Assembly: GCF_034676725.1 (NCBI RefSeq)
Contig: NZ_JAUCBR010000004.1
Location: 3,562,001 to 3,626,000, forward strand
Direction of reading: 5' to 3'
Length of the DNA: 64,000 nucleotides
From: Denitromonas sp.
Lineage (GTDB): Bacteria > Pseudomonadota > Gammaproteobacteria > Burkholderiales > Rhodocyclaceae
The stretch's first letter is position 1. Every line of letters begins with the position of its first letter. The position numbers and the translations under genes are program-made. The notes below the pieces were generated by a model that was not told the origin of the DNA, did no database searches, and was given only the letters and a program-made list of their open reading frames with translations. Below, in pieces: positions 25,515 to 34,375 of this stretch.

Positions 25515-27998
25515 ATGAATATCCTGCGCCTTGCCCTGCGCATGTTGCTGCGCGATCTGCGCGCAGGCGAACTGCACCTGCTCGCCCTGGCCCTGATCGT
25601 CGCCGTCGCCAGCCTGAGCAGCGTCGGCTTCCTCACCGACCGGGTCGGGCGCAGCCTCGACCGCGAAGCCAACCAGCTGCTCGGTGGCGACCTGCTGCTC
25701 AGCGCCGACCACGAATGGCCCGCGTCTTTCCGCCAGCTGGCGCGTAGCGAGGGCTTGCAGGTGACCGACACCTATGTGTTCTCGAGCATGGTCGGCACCG
25801 AGGCGGCGGTGCAACTGGCGGCAGTCAAGGCCGTCGGCGAGGGCTATCCGCTGCGCGGCAGCGTGCGCATCGCACCGGCGCGCAACGCCCCCGATGCGGT
25901 GGTGGGCACCATTCCTCCGCGCGGCGAGATCTGGCCGGATGAGCGGGTGATTGCGGCGTTGGGCGTGTCGGTGGGTGACACGGTGCAGCTTGGCCTGCTG
26001 AGCATGACGGTTGGCGGCGTGCTGACCTTCGAATCCGACCGCGGCGCCAACTTCTTCAGCATGCTGCCGCGGGTCATGGTCAATGCGGCCGATCTGCCGG
26101 CCACCGGGTTGATCCAGACCGGTTCGCGGGTGTCATACCGGCTGCATGTGGCGGGCGAATCGGCCGCCGTTACCCGTTTCCGCGAGCGAGCGTCGACCAT
26201 TCTGGCGCGCGGGCAGAGCATCGAGTCGATCGACAACGCACGCCCCGAAGTGCAGGTTGCGCTGGCGCGGGCGGAGCGTTTCCTGCGTCTGGCGGCGAGC
26301 CTGTCGGTGGTGCTGGCCGCCGTGGCCATCGGCCTGAGTGCGCGCCGTTTCATGGCGCGCCACCTCGACGGTTGCGCGGTGCTGCGCTGCCTCGGGGCGC
26401 GTCAAGTGCAACTGATCCAGCTGTTTCTGATCGAGTTCATCGTCTTCGGCCTGGTCGCCTCGACTCTCGGTGTTGTCCTGGGCTGGGCTTTCCAGAGCCT
26501 GCTCGCCGGCGGGCTCGGCGAGGTGCTGCGGGTTGCCTTGCCGGCACCGTCCTGGCTGCCGGTGATGCATGGCCTGGTGGTGGGGCTGGCCTTGCTGCTG
26601 GGCTTCGTGCTGCCCTACCTGATCGGTCTGGCGCGGGTGCCGGCCCTGCGGGTGATGCGCCGTGAAATGGGCGAGGGCATGGCGTTGGCGCGGCTGGCCT
26701 GGGGCTGCGGGCTGGCCGTGCTGGTGGCCATTGTGCTGTGGGTGGCCAATGATTTCACGCTCGGTCTGTGGATCTCCGTCGGTTTCCTGGCCGCGCTCGG
26801 TGGTTTCGCGGCGTTGAGCGGCGCCGGTTTCACGCTGCTGGCGCGCTTCGCCCTGGCGGTCAATGGCGGCTGGCGTCAAGGCTTGCTGGCGCTCAAGCGG
26901 CGCCTGGGCAGCCAGGTCATCCAGGCCACGGCGGTCGGCCTCGGCCTGATGGCCTTGTTGCTGCTCACCCTGGTGCGCGCCGACTTGTTGTCCGCCTGGC
27001 GAGATACCGTCCCGCCCGATGCGCCGAACCGTTTCGTCATCAACCTCCAGCCAGACCAGCAACAGGCCTTTCTGGCGTTTTTCCGCGACGCCGGGCTGCC
27101 CGAGCCCGACCTGATGCCGATGATCCGTGGCCGGCTGATGGCCATCAACGGCCAGCCGGTTGCGCCGGAACGCTATACCGAAGACCGTGCACGGCGGCTG
27201 GCCGAGCGCGAGTTCAACCTGTCGTATTCGAGCACCTTGCCACCGGGCAATGTGCTCGACGAAGGTGCCTGGCACGGCACCGGCGGGCCGGCGTTTTCGG
27301 TCGAGGCTGGGGTGGCCAGGTCGCTGGGCGTGTCGGTCGGCGACACGGTGACCTTCGATGTGGCCGGCCAGCAGGTGAGCGCGCCGGTGACCAGCCAGCG
27401 CAGCCTGCGCTGGGACTCGATGCGGGTGAACTTTTTCTTTCTGGCCTCGCCCGGCGTGCTCGACCGGTTCCCGGCCAGCCTGATCACCAGCTTCTACCTG
27501 CCGCGCGAGGCGCAGGATTTCTCGCTCGCCCTGATCCGCGCGTTTCCGAATATCTCGGTGATCGACGTCGGCGCCGTGATGGGGCAGGTCGAGACCATGA
27601 TCGACAAGCTGATCACCATCGTCGAGCTGGTATTCGGCTTTGCCGTCGCCGCCGGTGTGGTGGTGCTGTTCGCCGCCTTGCAGTCGACCCGCGACGAGCG
27701 CGCGCGCGAGTTTGCCGTCATGCGTACCCTGGGGGCACGCGCGCAGCAGCTCAGGCAGAGCCTGCTGATCGAGTTTGCCGCCATGGGCGCTGCCGCGGGT
27801 GCGCTGGCCGGTGCCGGCGCGAGCCTGGTCGGCTGGCTGCTCGCGTTGCGGGTGTTCGACATGCCCTATGCGCCCGCGCCAGGGCCGGTGCTGATCGGTG
27901 CGCTCGCCGGCGCGCTGGGGGTCATGGCGGTGGGCTGGCTGGGCGCCGGCAAGCTGCTGCGCCAGTCGCCACTGCAACTGCTGCGCGAGGCGGTGTGA
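25515..27998 (+). CDS. ABC transporter permease, FtsX-like (YbbP type)
   Basis: 827 residues with about ten membrane helices: one near the N-terminus (about 20-42), a cluster at about 258-445 and three more at about 695-815, with large periplasmic domains between. Two FtsX-like repeats are recognisable, including FLRLAASLSVVLAAVAIGLSARR and the late LVFGFAVAAGVVVLFAALQ. YbbP-like permeases work with a YbbA-type ATPase and are linked to lipoprotein or lipid release. No ATPase partner lies next to it, so it must be encoded elsewhere. Confidence 0.88.
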   Translation: MNILRLALRMLLRDLRAGELHLLALALIVAVASLSSVGFLTDRVGRSLDREANQLLGGDLLLSADHEWPASFRQLARSEGLQVTDTYVFSSMVGTEAAVQLAAVKAVGEGYPLRGSVRIAPARNAPDAVVGTIPPRGEIWPDERVIAALGVSVGDTVQLGLLSMTVGGVLTFESDRGANFFSMLPRVMVNAADLPATGLIQTGSRVSYRLHVAGESAAVTRFRERASTILARGQSIESIDNARPEVQVALARAERFLRLAASLSVVLAAVAIGLSARRFMARHLDGCAVLRCLGARQVQLIQLFLIEFIVFGLVASTLGVVLGWAFQSLLAGGLGEVLRVALPAPSWLPVMHGLVVGLALLLGFVLPYLIGLARVPALRVMRREMGEGMALARLAWGCGLAVLVAIVLWVANDFTLGLWISVGFLAALGGFAALSGAGFTLLARFALAVNGGWRQGLLALKRRLGSQVIQATAVGLGLMALLLLTLVRADLLSAWRDTVPPDAPNRFVINLQPDQQQAFLAFFRDAGLPEPDLMPMIRGRLMAINGQPVAPERYTEDRARRLAEREFNLSYSSTLPPGNVLDEGAWHGTGGPAFSVEAGVARSLGVSVGDTVTFDVAGQQVSAPVTSQRSLRWDSMRVNFFFLASPGVLDRFPASLITSFYLPREAQDFSLALIRAFPNISVIDVGAVMGQVETMIDKLITIVELVFGFAVAAGVVVLFAALQSTRDERAREFAVMRTLGARAQQLRQSLLIEFAAMGAAAGALAGAGASLVGWLLALRVFDMPYAPAPGPVLIGALAGALGVMAVGWLGAGKLLRQSPLQLLREAV

Positions 27999-28046
27999 GC
28001 CCATGCCGCTGATATACTCGGCCTCTTTTTTCTGGCGGATGGCGCA

Positions 28047-29465
28047 GTGACCGAGCAACACATTCAGATCACCCTGATTGCGGCCCTGGCGGTGTTGTTG
28101 CTGGCCGTGCTGGTGTTGATCCTGCGGGTACGACGGCTGGAGTCGGCCTTGCCGGGGCAACTGGTCGAGGCGGTGCACGATGCGCTCGAAACCCAGCACC
28201 GCGAGATGCTCGGCGACCTGCACACCGGCCTGGGCCGGCAGACCGACCGCCTCACCGAAGCGAGCGAATCGCAAGGCGAGCGCCTGCGTGGCCGCGTCGA
28301 TGGGGAGCTGCGCCTGACCCGCGACGCCATGCACGGCCTGCAGTCGCTGATGCAGACGCAGCTGGCCGATCAGCGCAGCGAGATGCAGCTGCGGCTGAAC
28401 GAGCTGAGCAGCGCCCTGCAAAGCGCCAACGCCCGCCTGCGCAGCGACATGATCGAACAGACCCTGGCCCGCCTGGGCGAACACGCCCGCGCCGACCGGG
28501 AGCTGCTCCAGAACGGCCTGCGCAGTGCCTCCGAACAGATGGCGCAGAGCAGCGAGGCGCTCAACCGAACGGTCAATGAGCGCCTGGAGACGATCACCGG
28601 GCAGGTGCATCAGCGCCTGGACGAAGGCTTCAAGAAGACCAACGAGACCTTCGCCAACGTGATGGCCCGACTCGCCACCATCGACGAAGCGCAGAAGAAG
28701 ATCGACGGGCTGACCACCAACGTGGTGAGCCTGCAGGAACTGCTTGGCGACAAACGCGCGCGCGGCGCCTTCGGCGAGGTGCAGCTCGAGGCGCTGGTGC
28801 GCAATTCGTTGCCGCCGGATGGCTTCGAGTTCCAGGCCACGCTATCGGGCAATGTGCGGGTCGATTGCCTGCTCACCCTGCCGGAGCCGACCGGCCGGGT
28901 CGCGGTGGACTCCAAGTTCCCGCTCGAAAACTATCACCGGATGTTCGAAGCCGGGCTGGCCGAATCTGACCGCCGGGTGGCACAGAGCGCCTTCCGCACC
29001 GATGTGAAACGGCATGTGGATGCCATTGCCGGCAAGTACATCATCCCGGGCGAGACCTCCGACGGCGCGGTGATGTTCGTGCCGGCAGAAGCGGTGTTCG
29101 CGGAGATCCACGCCTACCACCCGGAGGTGGTCGCCTACGCGCAGGAGCGGCGGGTGTGGATCGTCTCGCCGACCACGCTGATGGCCATCCTCAACACCGC
29201 GCGCGCGGTGCTCAAGGATGTCGAAACGCGCAAGCAGATCCATGTGATCAAGGATGCGCTGTCCAAGCTGGCCAAGGACTTCCACCGCTTCGACGACCGC
29301 ATGCAGGCGCTGGCCCGGCACATCGAGCAAGCCGGCAAGGACGTCAAGGATGTGCAGGTCAGCTCACGCAAGATCAGCGCGCACTTCCAGAAAATCGAGT
29401 CGGCCAAGCTCGACGAATTGCCTGAGGATCTGGGCGAAGAGGCGGACGACCCTGAAGACGCGTAG
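28047..29465 (+). CDS. rmuC: DNA recombination protein RmuC homolog
   Basis: 472 residues from GTG 28047. An N-terminal membrane helix (about 8-27, LIAALAVLLLAVLVLILRV) is followed by a coiled coil (about 30-205) and the RmuC nuclease-like domain (GEVQLEALVRNSLPPDGFEF; VAVDSKFPLENYHRM; MFVPAEAVFAEIHAYHPEV; VSPTTLMAILNTARAVLKD). RmuC limits inversion at short repeats and is predicted to have a restriction-endonuclease fold. A TATACT at 28013-28018 may be its -10 box. It is convergent with moaA across a GC-rich repeat. Confidence 0.93.
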   Translation: MTEQHIQITLIAALAVLLLAVLVLILRVRRLESALPGQLVEAVHDALETQHREMLGDLHTGLGRQTDRLTEASESQGERLRGRVDGELRLTRDAMHGLQSLMQTQLADQRSEMQLRLNELSSALQSANARLRSDMIEQTLARLGEHARADRELLQNGLRSASEQMAQSSEALNRTVNERLETITGQVHQRLDEGFKKTNETFANVMARLATIDEAQKKIDGLTTNVVSLQELLGDKRARGAFGEVQLEALVRNSLPPDGFEFQATLSGNVRVDCLLTLPEPTGRVAVDSKFPLENYHRMFEAGLAESDRRVAQSAFRTDVKRHVDAIAGKYIIPGETSDGAVMFVPAEAVFAEIHAYHPEVVAYAQERRVWIVSPTTLMAILNTARAVLKDVETRKQIHVIKDALSKLAKDFHRFDDRMQALARHIEQAGKDVKDVQVSSRKISAHFQKIESAKLDELPEDLGEEADDPEDA

Positions 29466-29510
29466 CGCCTCGCCAGTGTGTACATGCTCGCTGGACCAGC
29501 GATCATCGAA

Positions 29511-29690
29511 GTGAGCGTGGTGGCAGTCCCGCCTGCCCGCCCGCCGGGCCGCCCCAAGGTCGGGCGTGGCCCCCTCGGGGGGCAGCGAACGCTAGTGAGC
29601 GTGGGGGCTGTCCCGCCCGCCCGCCGGGCCGCCCCAAGAGCGGGCGTGGCCCCCTCGGGGGGCAGCGAGCGTAGTGAGCGTGGGGGCCGT
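29511..29690. repeat. tandem GC-rich intergenic repeat (about 80-bp unit, two copies)
   Basis: The block CCGCCGGGCCGCCCCAAG (29541, again 29621), then CGGGCGTGGCCCCCTCGGGG, GGCAGCGA and AGTGAGCGTGGGGGC recurs with an 80-base period. The copies differ by small indels and substitutions. Each copy contains GGCCCCC/GGGGGCC-type arms (e.g. 29648-29654 with 29682-29688) that can fold. It fills the gap between convergent rmuC and moaA and resembles REP-like elements; it could act as a two-way transcription end. Confidence 0.8.
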
Positions 29691-29695
29691 CGTCT

Positions 29696-30733
29696 CTATC
29701 CGCCGATATACGACATTTCGATGCGCTTCAACGCATGCGTATTCTCGGTGCGGATCTCCGAGTAGCGGTCACTGCGCCCCTGCCAGGTGCGGTGGATGAT
29801 GGCGGCCAATTCCTCGTCGGTAGCGCCGTCGCGCAGTGCGGTGCGCAGGTCGTGCCCCTCGTTGGCGAACAGGCAGGTGTAGAGCTTGCCCTCGGTCGAC
29901 AGGCGAATGCGCGTACAGGTGCTGCAGAAGGCTTGCGTGACCGACGAAATCACGCCGACCTCGCCATCGCCATCGAGGTAGCGCCAGCGCTCGGCGACTT
30001 CGCCGGTGTAGTTCGGCTCGGAGGATTCAACCGGGAATACCGCGTGAATGCGATCGATGACTTCGCGCGAGGGGACGACTTCATCGAGCCGCCAGCCATT
30101 GGAGGCGCCCACATCCATGTATTCGATGAAGCGCAGGATGTGGCCGGAGCCCTTGAAGTGGCGCGCCATATCGACGATCTGGTGGTCGTTGACCCCGCGC
30201 TTGACCACCATGTTCACCTTGACCGGCATCAGCCCCGCGTCGCGTGCGGCTTCGATGCCGGCGAGCACGTCGGCGACCGGGAAGTCGGCGTCGTTGATTT
30301 TCTTGAAGATGGCATCGTCGAGCGCATCGAGGCTGACGGTGACCCGGTGCAGACCGGCGTCGGCGAGCTTCTGCGCCATGCGGGGCAGCAGTACACCGTT
30401 GGTGGTCAGCGTGATCTCCACGCCGGGCAGCGCGGCCAGTGCCTTGATCAGTTGTTCGACGTTGCGGCGCAGCAGCGGTTCGCCGCCGGTGATCCGGATC
30501 TTGCGCACCCCGTGGGCGACGAAGATGCGCGCGATGCGCACGATCTCTTCGAAGCTGAGCAGCTCGGAGCGGGCGAGGAAGGGGTAGTCCTTGCCGAACA
30601 CGGCGCGCGGCATGCAGTACACGCAGCGGAAGTTGCAGCGGTCGGTCACCGAGATGCGCAGATCGCGCACGGGGCGGCCGCGCTGGTCGGTGAGCTTGAA
30701 CGGTTCGGCAGGGGGGATCGAGTTGGGAGCCAT
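29696..30733 (-). CDS. moaA: GTP 3',8-cyclase (molybdenum cofactor biosynthesis protein A)
   Basis: 345 residues from ATG 30733; a TTG three codons upstream is less likely. Radical-SAM enzyme for the first step of molybdenum cofactor synthesis. The SAM cluster cysteines are C33, C37 and C40 in CNFRCVYCMP. A GGEPLL motif follows. The second cluster lies at the C-terminus (FCSTCTRIR, then YTC), and the protein ends in the functional GG tail (SYIGG). MoaC/MoaE are not nearby. No Moco riboswitch-like structure was recognised upstream. Confidence 0.96.
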   Translation of the reverse strand: MAPNSIPPAEPFKLTDQRGRPVRDLRISVTDRCNFRCVYCMPRAVFGKDYPFLARSELLSFEEIVRIARIFVAHGVRKIRITGGEPLLRRNVEQLIKALAALPGVEITLTTNGVLLPRMAQKLADAGLHRVTVSLDALDDAIFKKINDADFPVADVLAGIEAARDAGLMPVKVNMVVKRGVNDHQIVDMARHFKGSGHILRFIEYMDVGASNGWRLDEVVPSREVIDRIHAVFPVESSEPNYTGEVAERWRYLDGDGEVGVISSVTQAFCSTCTRIRLSTEGKLYTCLFANEGHDLRTALRDGATDEELAAIIHRTWQGRSDRYSEIRTENTHALKRIEMSYIGG

Positions 30734-30885
30734 CGGATTCAACGGTTTGGTGAATTCCTGCCGATGTTATAGCAGACAGCGCCGTGTCGGTCTTGTCCGT
30801 GCGCAATTCCGGGCCCACGGTGCGACAGGCTCGCAGGCGGTGCGCAAAGTGTTGTGTCGATCTGATACGCTCGACGACGGAATAG

Positions 30886-30917
30886 AAAAAGGGGCTGTCG
30901 CGTGGCGACAACCCCTT
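30886..30917 (-). terminator. rho-independent terminator of tRNA-Asn
   Basis: Arms AAGGGG-TGTCGC and GCGACA-CCCCTT (one mismatched pair, GTG loop) are followed on the minus strand by UUUUU. It begins 8 bases after the tRNA 3' end. Confidence 0.75.
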
Positions 30918-30924
30918 GTATTCT

Positions 30925-31000
30925 TGGCTCCCCGACCTGGGCTCGAACCAGGGACACACGGATTAACAGTCCGTTGCTCTACCGACTGAGCTATCGGGGA
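30925..31000 (-). tRNA. tRNA-Asn (GTT)
   Basis: 76 bases including the encoded CCA. Acceptor arms TCCCCGA (31000-30994) and TCGGGGA pair perfectly, with discriminator G. D-loop AGCTCAGTCGGTAGAGC, anticodon loop CTGTTAA giving GTT, and T-arm GGTTCGAGCCC are all present. It has a consensus promoter upstream and a terminator downstream, so it is a single-gene unit. Confidence 0.97.
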
Positions 31001-31015
31001 ACTGAAGAAGCGCGA

Positions 31016-31044
31016 ATTATAGAAACGGCAGAATGGCCTGTCAA
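31016..31044 (-). promoter_or_regulatory. consensus sigma-70 promoter of tRNA-Asn
   Basis: On the minus strand: -35 TTGACA (31044-31039), 17-base spacer, -10 TATAAT (31021-31016). Both hexamers are perfect. The sequence between the -10 box and the tRNA, GCGCTTCTTC, is the usual discriminator position. Confidence 0.9.
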
Positions 31045-31115
31045 CGTCTTTTTGTCGATTATGTGAGAAAATGCTATCCGACTAATCTGTCTGCAACCTC
31101 CTGTCGTGAGTTGCC

Positions 31116-32973
31116 ATGAACTTTGAAGATACGGTTTACGTAAAGACCGAGCTGGGTGATGCCAGAGCAAAGCAGCCGCGCTCGATCAGTTCGCATGAAC
31201 TGCGGGCGACGTTGTTGTTGATCGACGGCCGGATTACGGTGCGCGAGATGAAGCGGCGCTTCGGGTCTTCGCTGGCCATCGATCCGGCGGTCAGCGAGTT
31301 GCTGCGCGAAGGGCTGATCCAGGCCAAGGCGGCGCCGGCGGTGGTGCCGGACGAGGGCGAGGCATCAGAGGATGCGGCGCCGGACGGCACCGTCGCGCCG
31401 CCGGACGATGCGGGAGTCCCGACAGACCTGCCGGATGCTGCCGATGCTGTTGTCCCGGCTGACCCGGTCGGGTCGCCGCCGCATGAGGCGCGAGTCGAGC
31501 CGGTGGTGGCGGCCGAAGGCCTCCCGGTGGTGGCGGATGACTCGTCTGCAATGAAGGAGCCCGTGCTGGCGAGCCAGCCTGTCGACGATGTGCCGCCTGC
31601 GCTGGAGGTTCGCCCGCGCCTGGGCGACAGCACCCGCGGCGGCCTGATTGCCGTCGGCTTCTTTGTCGAGCGGCTGTGGAAGGGGTTTCTGCCGGCGCTC
31701 GCCGTGGTGCTGATCGGCGCGCTGGTGGTGGGCGCGTTCTTGCTGCCTGAGCGCTATCGCGGCGAGATTGAAGCGGGCATGGCGGCCTACCTCGGCACGC
31801 CGGCGCGGTTCGGCGGCTTGCGCGTGGCGTTGGCCGGTGGCGGCGCCCTGCAGTTGCGCGATGTTCGCGTTCGACGCCTTGCCATCGCTACAGGCGGCGC
31901 AGGTCTACCTGATTCCCGACTGGGCGGCGTCGATTCGTGCCGTCGACTGGCGTTTTCATGTTCGGATCACCGACTTGCAGGGCGCGCCATCGGCCTTGGC
32001 GCGCTTGCTCGCTGCGCCGTCGCGTCCCGACATGGTGACTGAAACGACGCTGGAGCGGGTCAGTGTGGCGGTGGCGGGTGAACACTGGGGTGGCTTGTCG
32101 GGTGCAATCACACAGGGCGAACAGGGTACCGTGGCGACGCTGAGGGATGCGCTGGGCGGGTTGTCGGTCACGGCAACGCGCGATGGCGAGGCCTTGCGGA
32201 TCGACGCGGTGGCGGTGGACCGTTTGTTGCCGGTGTTCCCGCAGATTCCGGTGAATACACTGCAGATTGTCGGCAAACTCAGTGACGACGCCTTCGATAT
32301 ATCGAGTTTCGGTGCTGCCGCGCTGGACGGGAAACTGTCCGGTTCGGCCCGGCTGACCTGGGCGGAGAGCGCCCGAATTGTGGCTGAGGTGTCGCTTGGC
32401 CAGATCAACGTCGAGCGGCTCTTCAACCGGCTCGGTGCCGGGGGGCGTATCGGTGGCTCGCTGTCGGGCGATTTTTCGCTCGAAGGCATCGCCGCACACC
32501 CGTCTGAAATTCGTGTTGCGTCGGTGCTGGAAGGGCGTTTCGAGCTCAGCAACGGGGTTCTCGGCGGCATGGATTTCGGTGCGGCCATGCGTGAACGGGG
32601 GGGTGGAAAGATTCAGGGCGGCGAGACGCGGTTTGAATTGCTCGCTGGCGAGGTGATGCGCAAGTCGGGCGGGCTTGAGATCCAGGTTGCCCGGCTCGAT
32701 GCGGGGGCGCTCAATGCCCGTGGCAGTGTGCAGGTGGGGGCGCTGGAAGCCTTGTCGGGCCAGTTGAGTACGGTGGTCGGCGCCGGCGCGCGCCGCATCC
32801 GCCTGCCGGTGGACCTGGGCGGTTCGCTTGCGGCACCCACGCTGGAGGCGCGATTGCCGCCGCCGGCTGTGGTGCCCGTCGCCGCGACCCAGGGGGCCAC
32901 GGACGAGGCTGCTGCGGAAGCGCCTGAGAGCGTGTCGCTGGAGGTGCCGGTGGCACCCGGCACATTGCAGTAG
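31116..32973 (+). pseudogene. winged-helix / AsmA-like membrane protein, apparently frameshifted
   Basis: Two reading frames appear to be parts of one gene. Frame A (from ATG 31116, open to 32042) encodes a small winged-helix-like domain (about 25-75, LLLIDGRITVREMKRRFG), a Pro/Ala/Asp-rich linker, a membrane helix (about 190-213) and the start of an AsmA-like region (YLGTPARFGGLRVAL, LQLRDVRV). Homology-like sequence then continues in the +1 frame (DALPSLQAAQVYLIPDW onward) to 32973, while frame A turns Arg-rich. Skipping one base near 31872 restores a protein of about 618 residues. AsmA relatives affect outer-membrane assembly. It could be a true pseudogene, a sequencing indel or a programmed shift. 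Confidence 0.65.
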
Positions 32974-32982
32974 CGGCAGGCC

Positions 32983-33018
32983 AAAAATAAAGACGGCGCC
33001 CAGATGGCGCCGTCTTTA
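32983..33018. terminator. bidirectional terminator
   Basis: A perfect 13-bp stem (32988-33000 with 33006-33018, loop CAGAT) is flanked by AAAAA on the left and ends in TTTA on the right. It serves the convergent AsmA-like gene and the aminotransferase. Confidence 0.85.
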
Positions 33019-33037
33019 TGTCAGCGGTACCGGGCGG

Positions 33038-34243
33038 TCAGGCAAGTACCGACGCGATCGCCTTGGCGACGGTGTCGATGTTCTTGCTGTTGAGCGCTGC
33101 CAGGCAGATGCGGCCGGTCGAGACGGCGTAGATGCCGTGCTCGGACTTCATGCGCTCGACCTGCGCGGCGGTGAGGCCGGTGAAGGAGAACATGCCGCGT
33201 TGTGCGATCACGAACGAGAAGTCCTGCTTGACGCCAGCGGCGGCGATACGCTCGACCAGCTCGGTGCGCATCAGGCGAATGCGATCGCGCATGCCGGCCA
33301 GTTCTTCTTCCCACTGTGCGCGCAGACCGGCGTCGGACAGCACGGTGGCCACCACGATGCCGCCGTGGGTCGGCGGGTTGGAGTAGTTGGTGCGGATGAC
33401 GCGCTTGACCTGCGAGAGCACGCGGGCCGAGGTGTCGCGGTCGGCGGTGACCACGGTCAGGGCGCCGACGCGCTCACCGTAGAGCGAGAAGGACTTGGAG
33501 AACGAGCTGGAAACGAAGAATTCCAGGCCCGAGTCGGCAAACAGGCGCAGGGCGGCGGCGTCGGCTTCGATGCCATCGGCAAAGCCTTGGTAGGCCATGT
33601 CGACAAAGGCCACCAAGTTGCGTGCGCGGATCACTTCCACCACTTGCTTCCACTGCTCGAGCGTGAGGTCGGCGCCGGTGGGGTTGTGGCAGCAGGCGTG
33701 CAGCACGATGATCGAGCCGGCGGCGAAGCCGTTGAGGGCTTCGAGCATGGCGCTGAAATTGACCCCGCGGGTGGTGGCGTCGTAATACGGGTAGGTGCCC
33801 ACTTCGAAGCCGGCGGCTTCAAACAGCGCACGGTGGTTTTCCCAGCTCGGGTCGCTGATATAGACCTTGGCCTTGGGATCGAGGCGGTTCAGGAAGTCGG
33901 CGCCGACCTTGAGCGCGCCGGTGCCACCGAGCGCTTCGATGGTGACGGCGCGACCGGCCTCGACCAGAGCCGAGTTGGCGCCGAACAGCAGGGTCTGCAC
34001 TGCCTTGTTATAGGCGGCGGCGCCTTCGATGGGCTGGTAACCGCGCGGCGGCGCCAGTTTGAGGCGCTGCTCTTCGGCGGCCTTGACCGCCGCCAGGAGC
34101 GGAATCTTGCCGTTGTCGTCGTAGTACACGCCAACACCGAGGTTAACTTTCTCGGCACGGGTGTCCGCCTGGAAGGCTTCGTTGAGGCCGAGGATCGGAT
34201 CGCGCGGCGCCATTTCTACCGCAGCAAAGATCGACGAGGTCAT
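33038..34243 (-). CDS. aromatic amino acid / aspartate aminotransferase (class I)
   Basis: 401 residues from ATG 34243. PLP enzyme of the AspC/TyrB family: NLGVGVYYDDNGKIPLL near the N-terminus, LHACCHNPTGADLTLEQW, FVDMAYQGFADGI, the PLP lysine in SSSFSKSFSLYGERVGAL, and the substrate arginine near the end (ISTGRI-like VSTGRICLAALN). It transfers amino groups between aspartate or aromatic amino acids and 2-oxo acids. AspC and TyrB cannot be separated from sequence alone. It is divergent from uvrB. Confidence 0.93.
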   Translation of the reverse strand: MTSSIFAAVEMAPRDPILGLNEAFQADTRAEKVNLGVGVYYDDNGKIPLLAAVKAAEEQRLKLAPPRGYQPIEGAAAYNKAVQTLLFGANSALVEAGRAVTIEALGGTGALKVGADFLNRLDPKAKVYISDPSWENHRALFEAAGFEVGTYPYYDATTRGVNFSAMLEALNGFAAGSIIVLHACCHNPTGADLTLEQWKQVVEVIRARNLVAFVDMAYQGFADGIEADAAALRLFADSGLEFFVSSSFSKSFSLYGERVGALTVVTADRDTSARVLSQVKRVIRTNYSNPPTHGGIVVATVLSDAGLRAQWEEELAGMRDRIRLMRTELVERIAAAGVKQDFSFVIAQRGMFSFTGLTAAQVERMKSEHGIYAVSTGRICLAALNSKNIDTVAKAIASVLA

Positions 34244-34285
34244 GTTCGCTCCATCTGTGGGCAGCGCAGCGCCACCCGGTGTGAG

Positions 34286-34314
34286 TTGCGCCGACAGGTG
34301 CGACGCGAAATAAT
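34286..34314 (+). promoter_or_regulatory. possible uvrB promoter
   Basis: TTGCGC (34286-34291), 17-base spacer, AATAAT (34309-34314), giving a leader of about 55 bases. No LexA-type CTG-N10-CAG box was recognised in the gap. Confidence 0.35.
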
Positions 34315-34375
34315 CGAAAATTCAATTCACCCATGGCACGTAGTCAGCCCGCGTGCACAAGGCGAAAATTCTAGC

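Noticed and set aside
29511..29690. CRISPR array
   Set aside because: Only two long copies with no unique spacers and no cas genes; it is a tandem REP-like repeat.
30734..30924. possible molybdenum cofactor riboswitch upstream of moaA
   Set aside because: No conserved Moco-type stem pattern could be recognised; the strong hairpin here belongs to the tRNA-Asn terminator.
32828..34375. N-terminal extension of uvrB of about 500 codons
   Set aside because: It is antisense to the aminotransferase and lacks similarity to UvrB; homologs start at 34376.
34244..34375. LexA box for uvrB
   Set aside because: No CTG-N10-CAG pattern was found in the gap.
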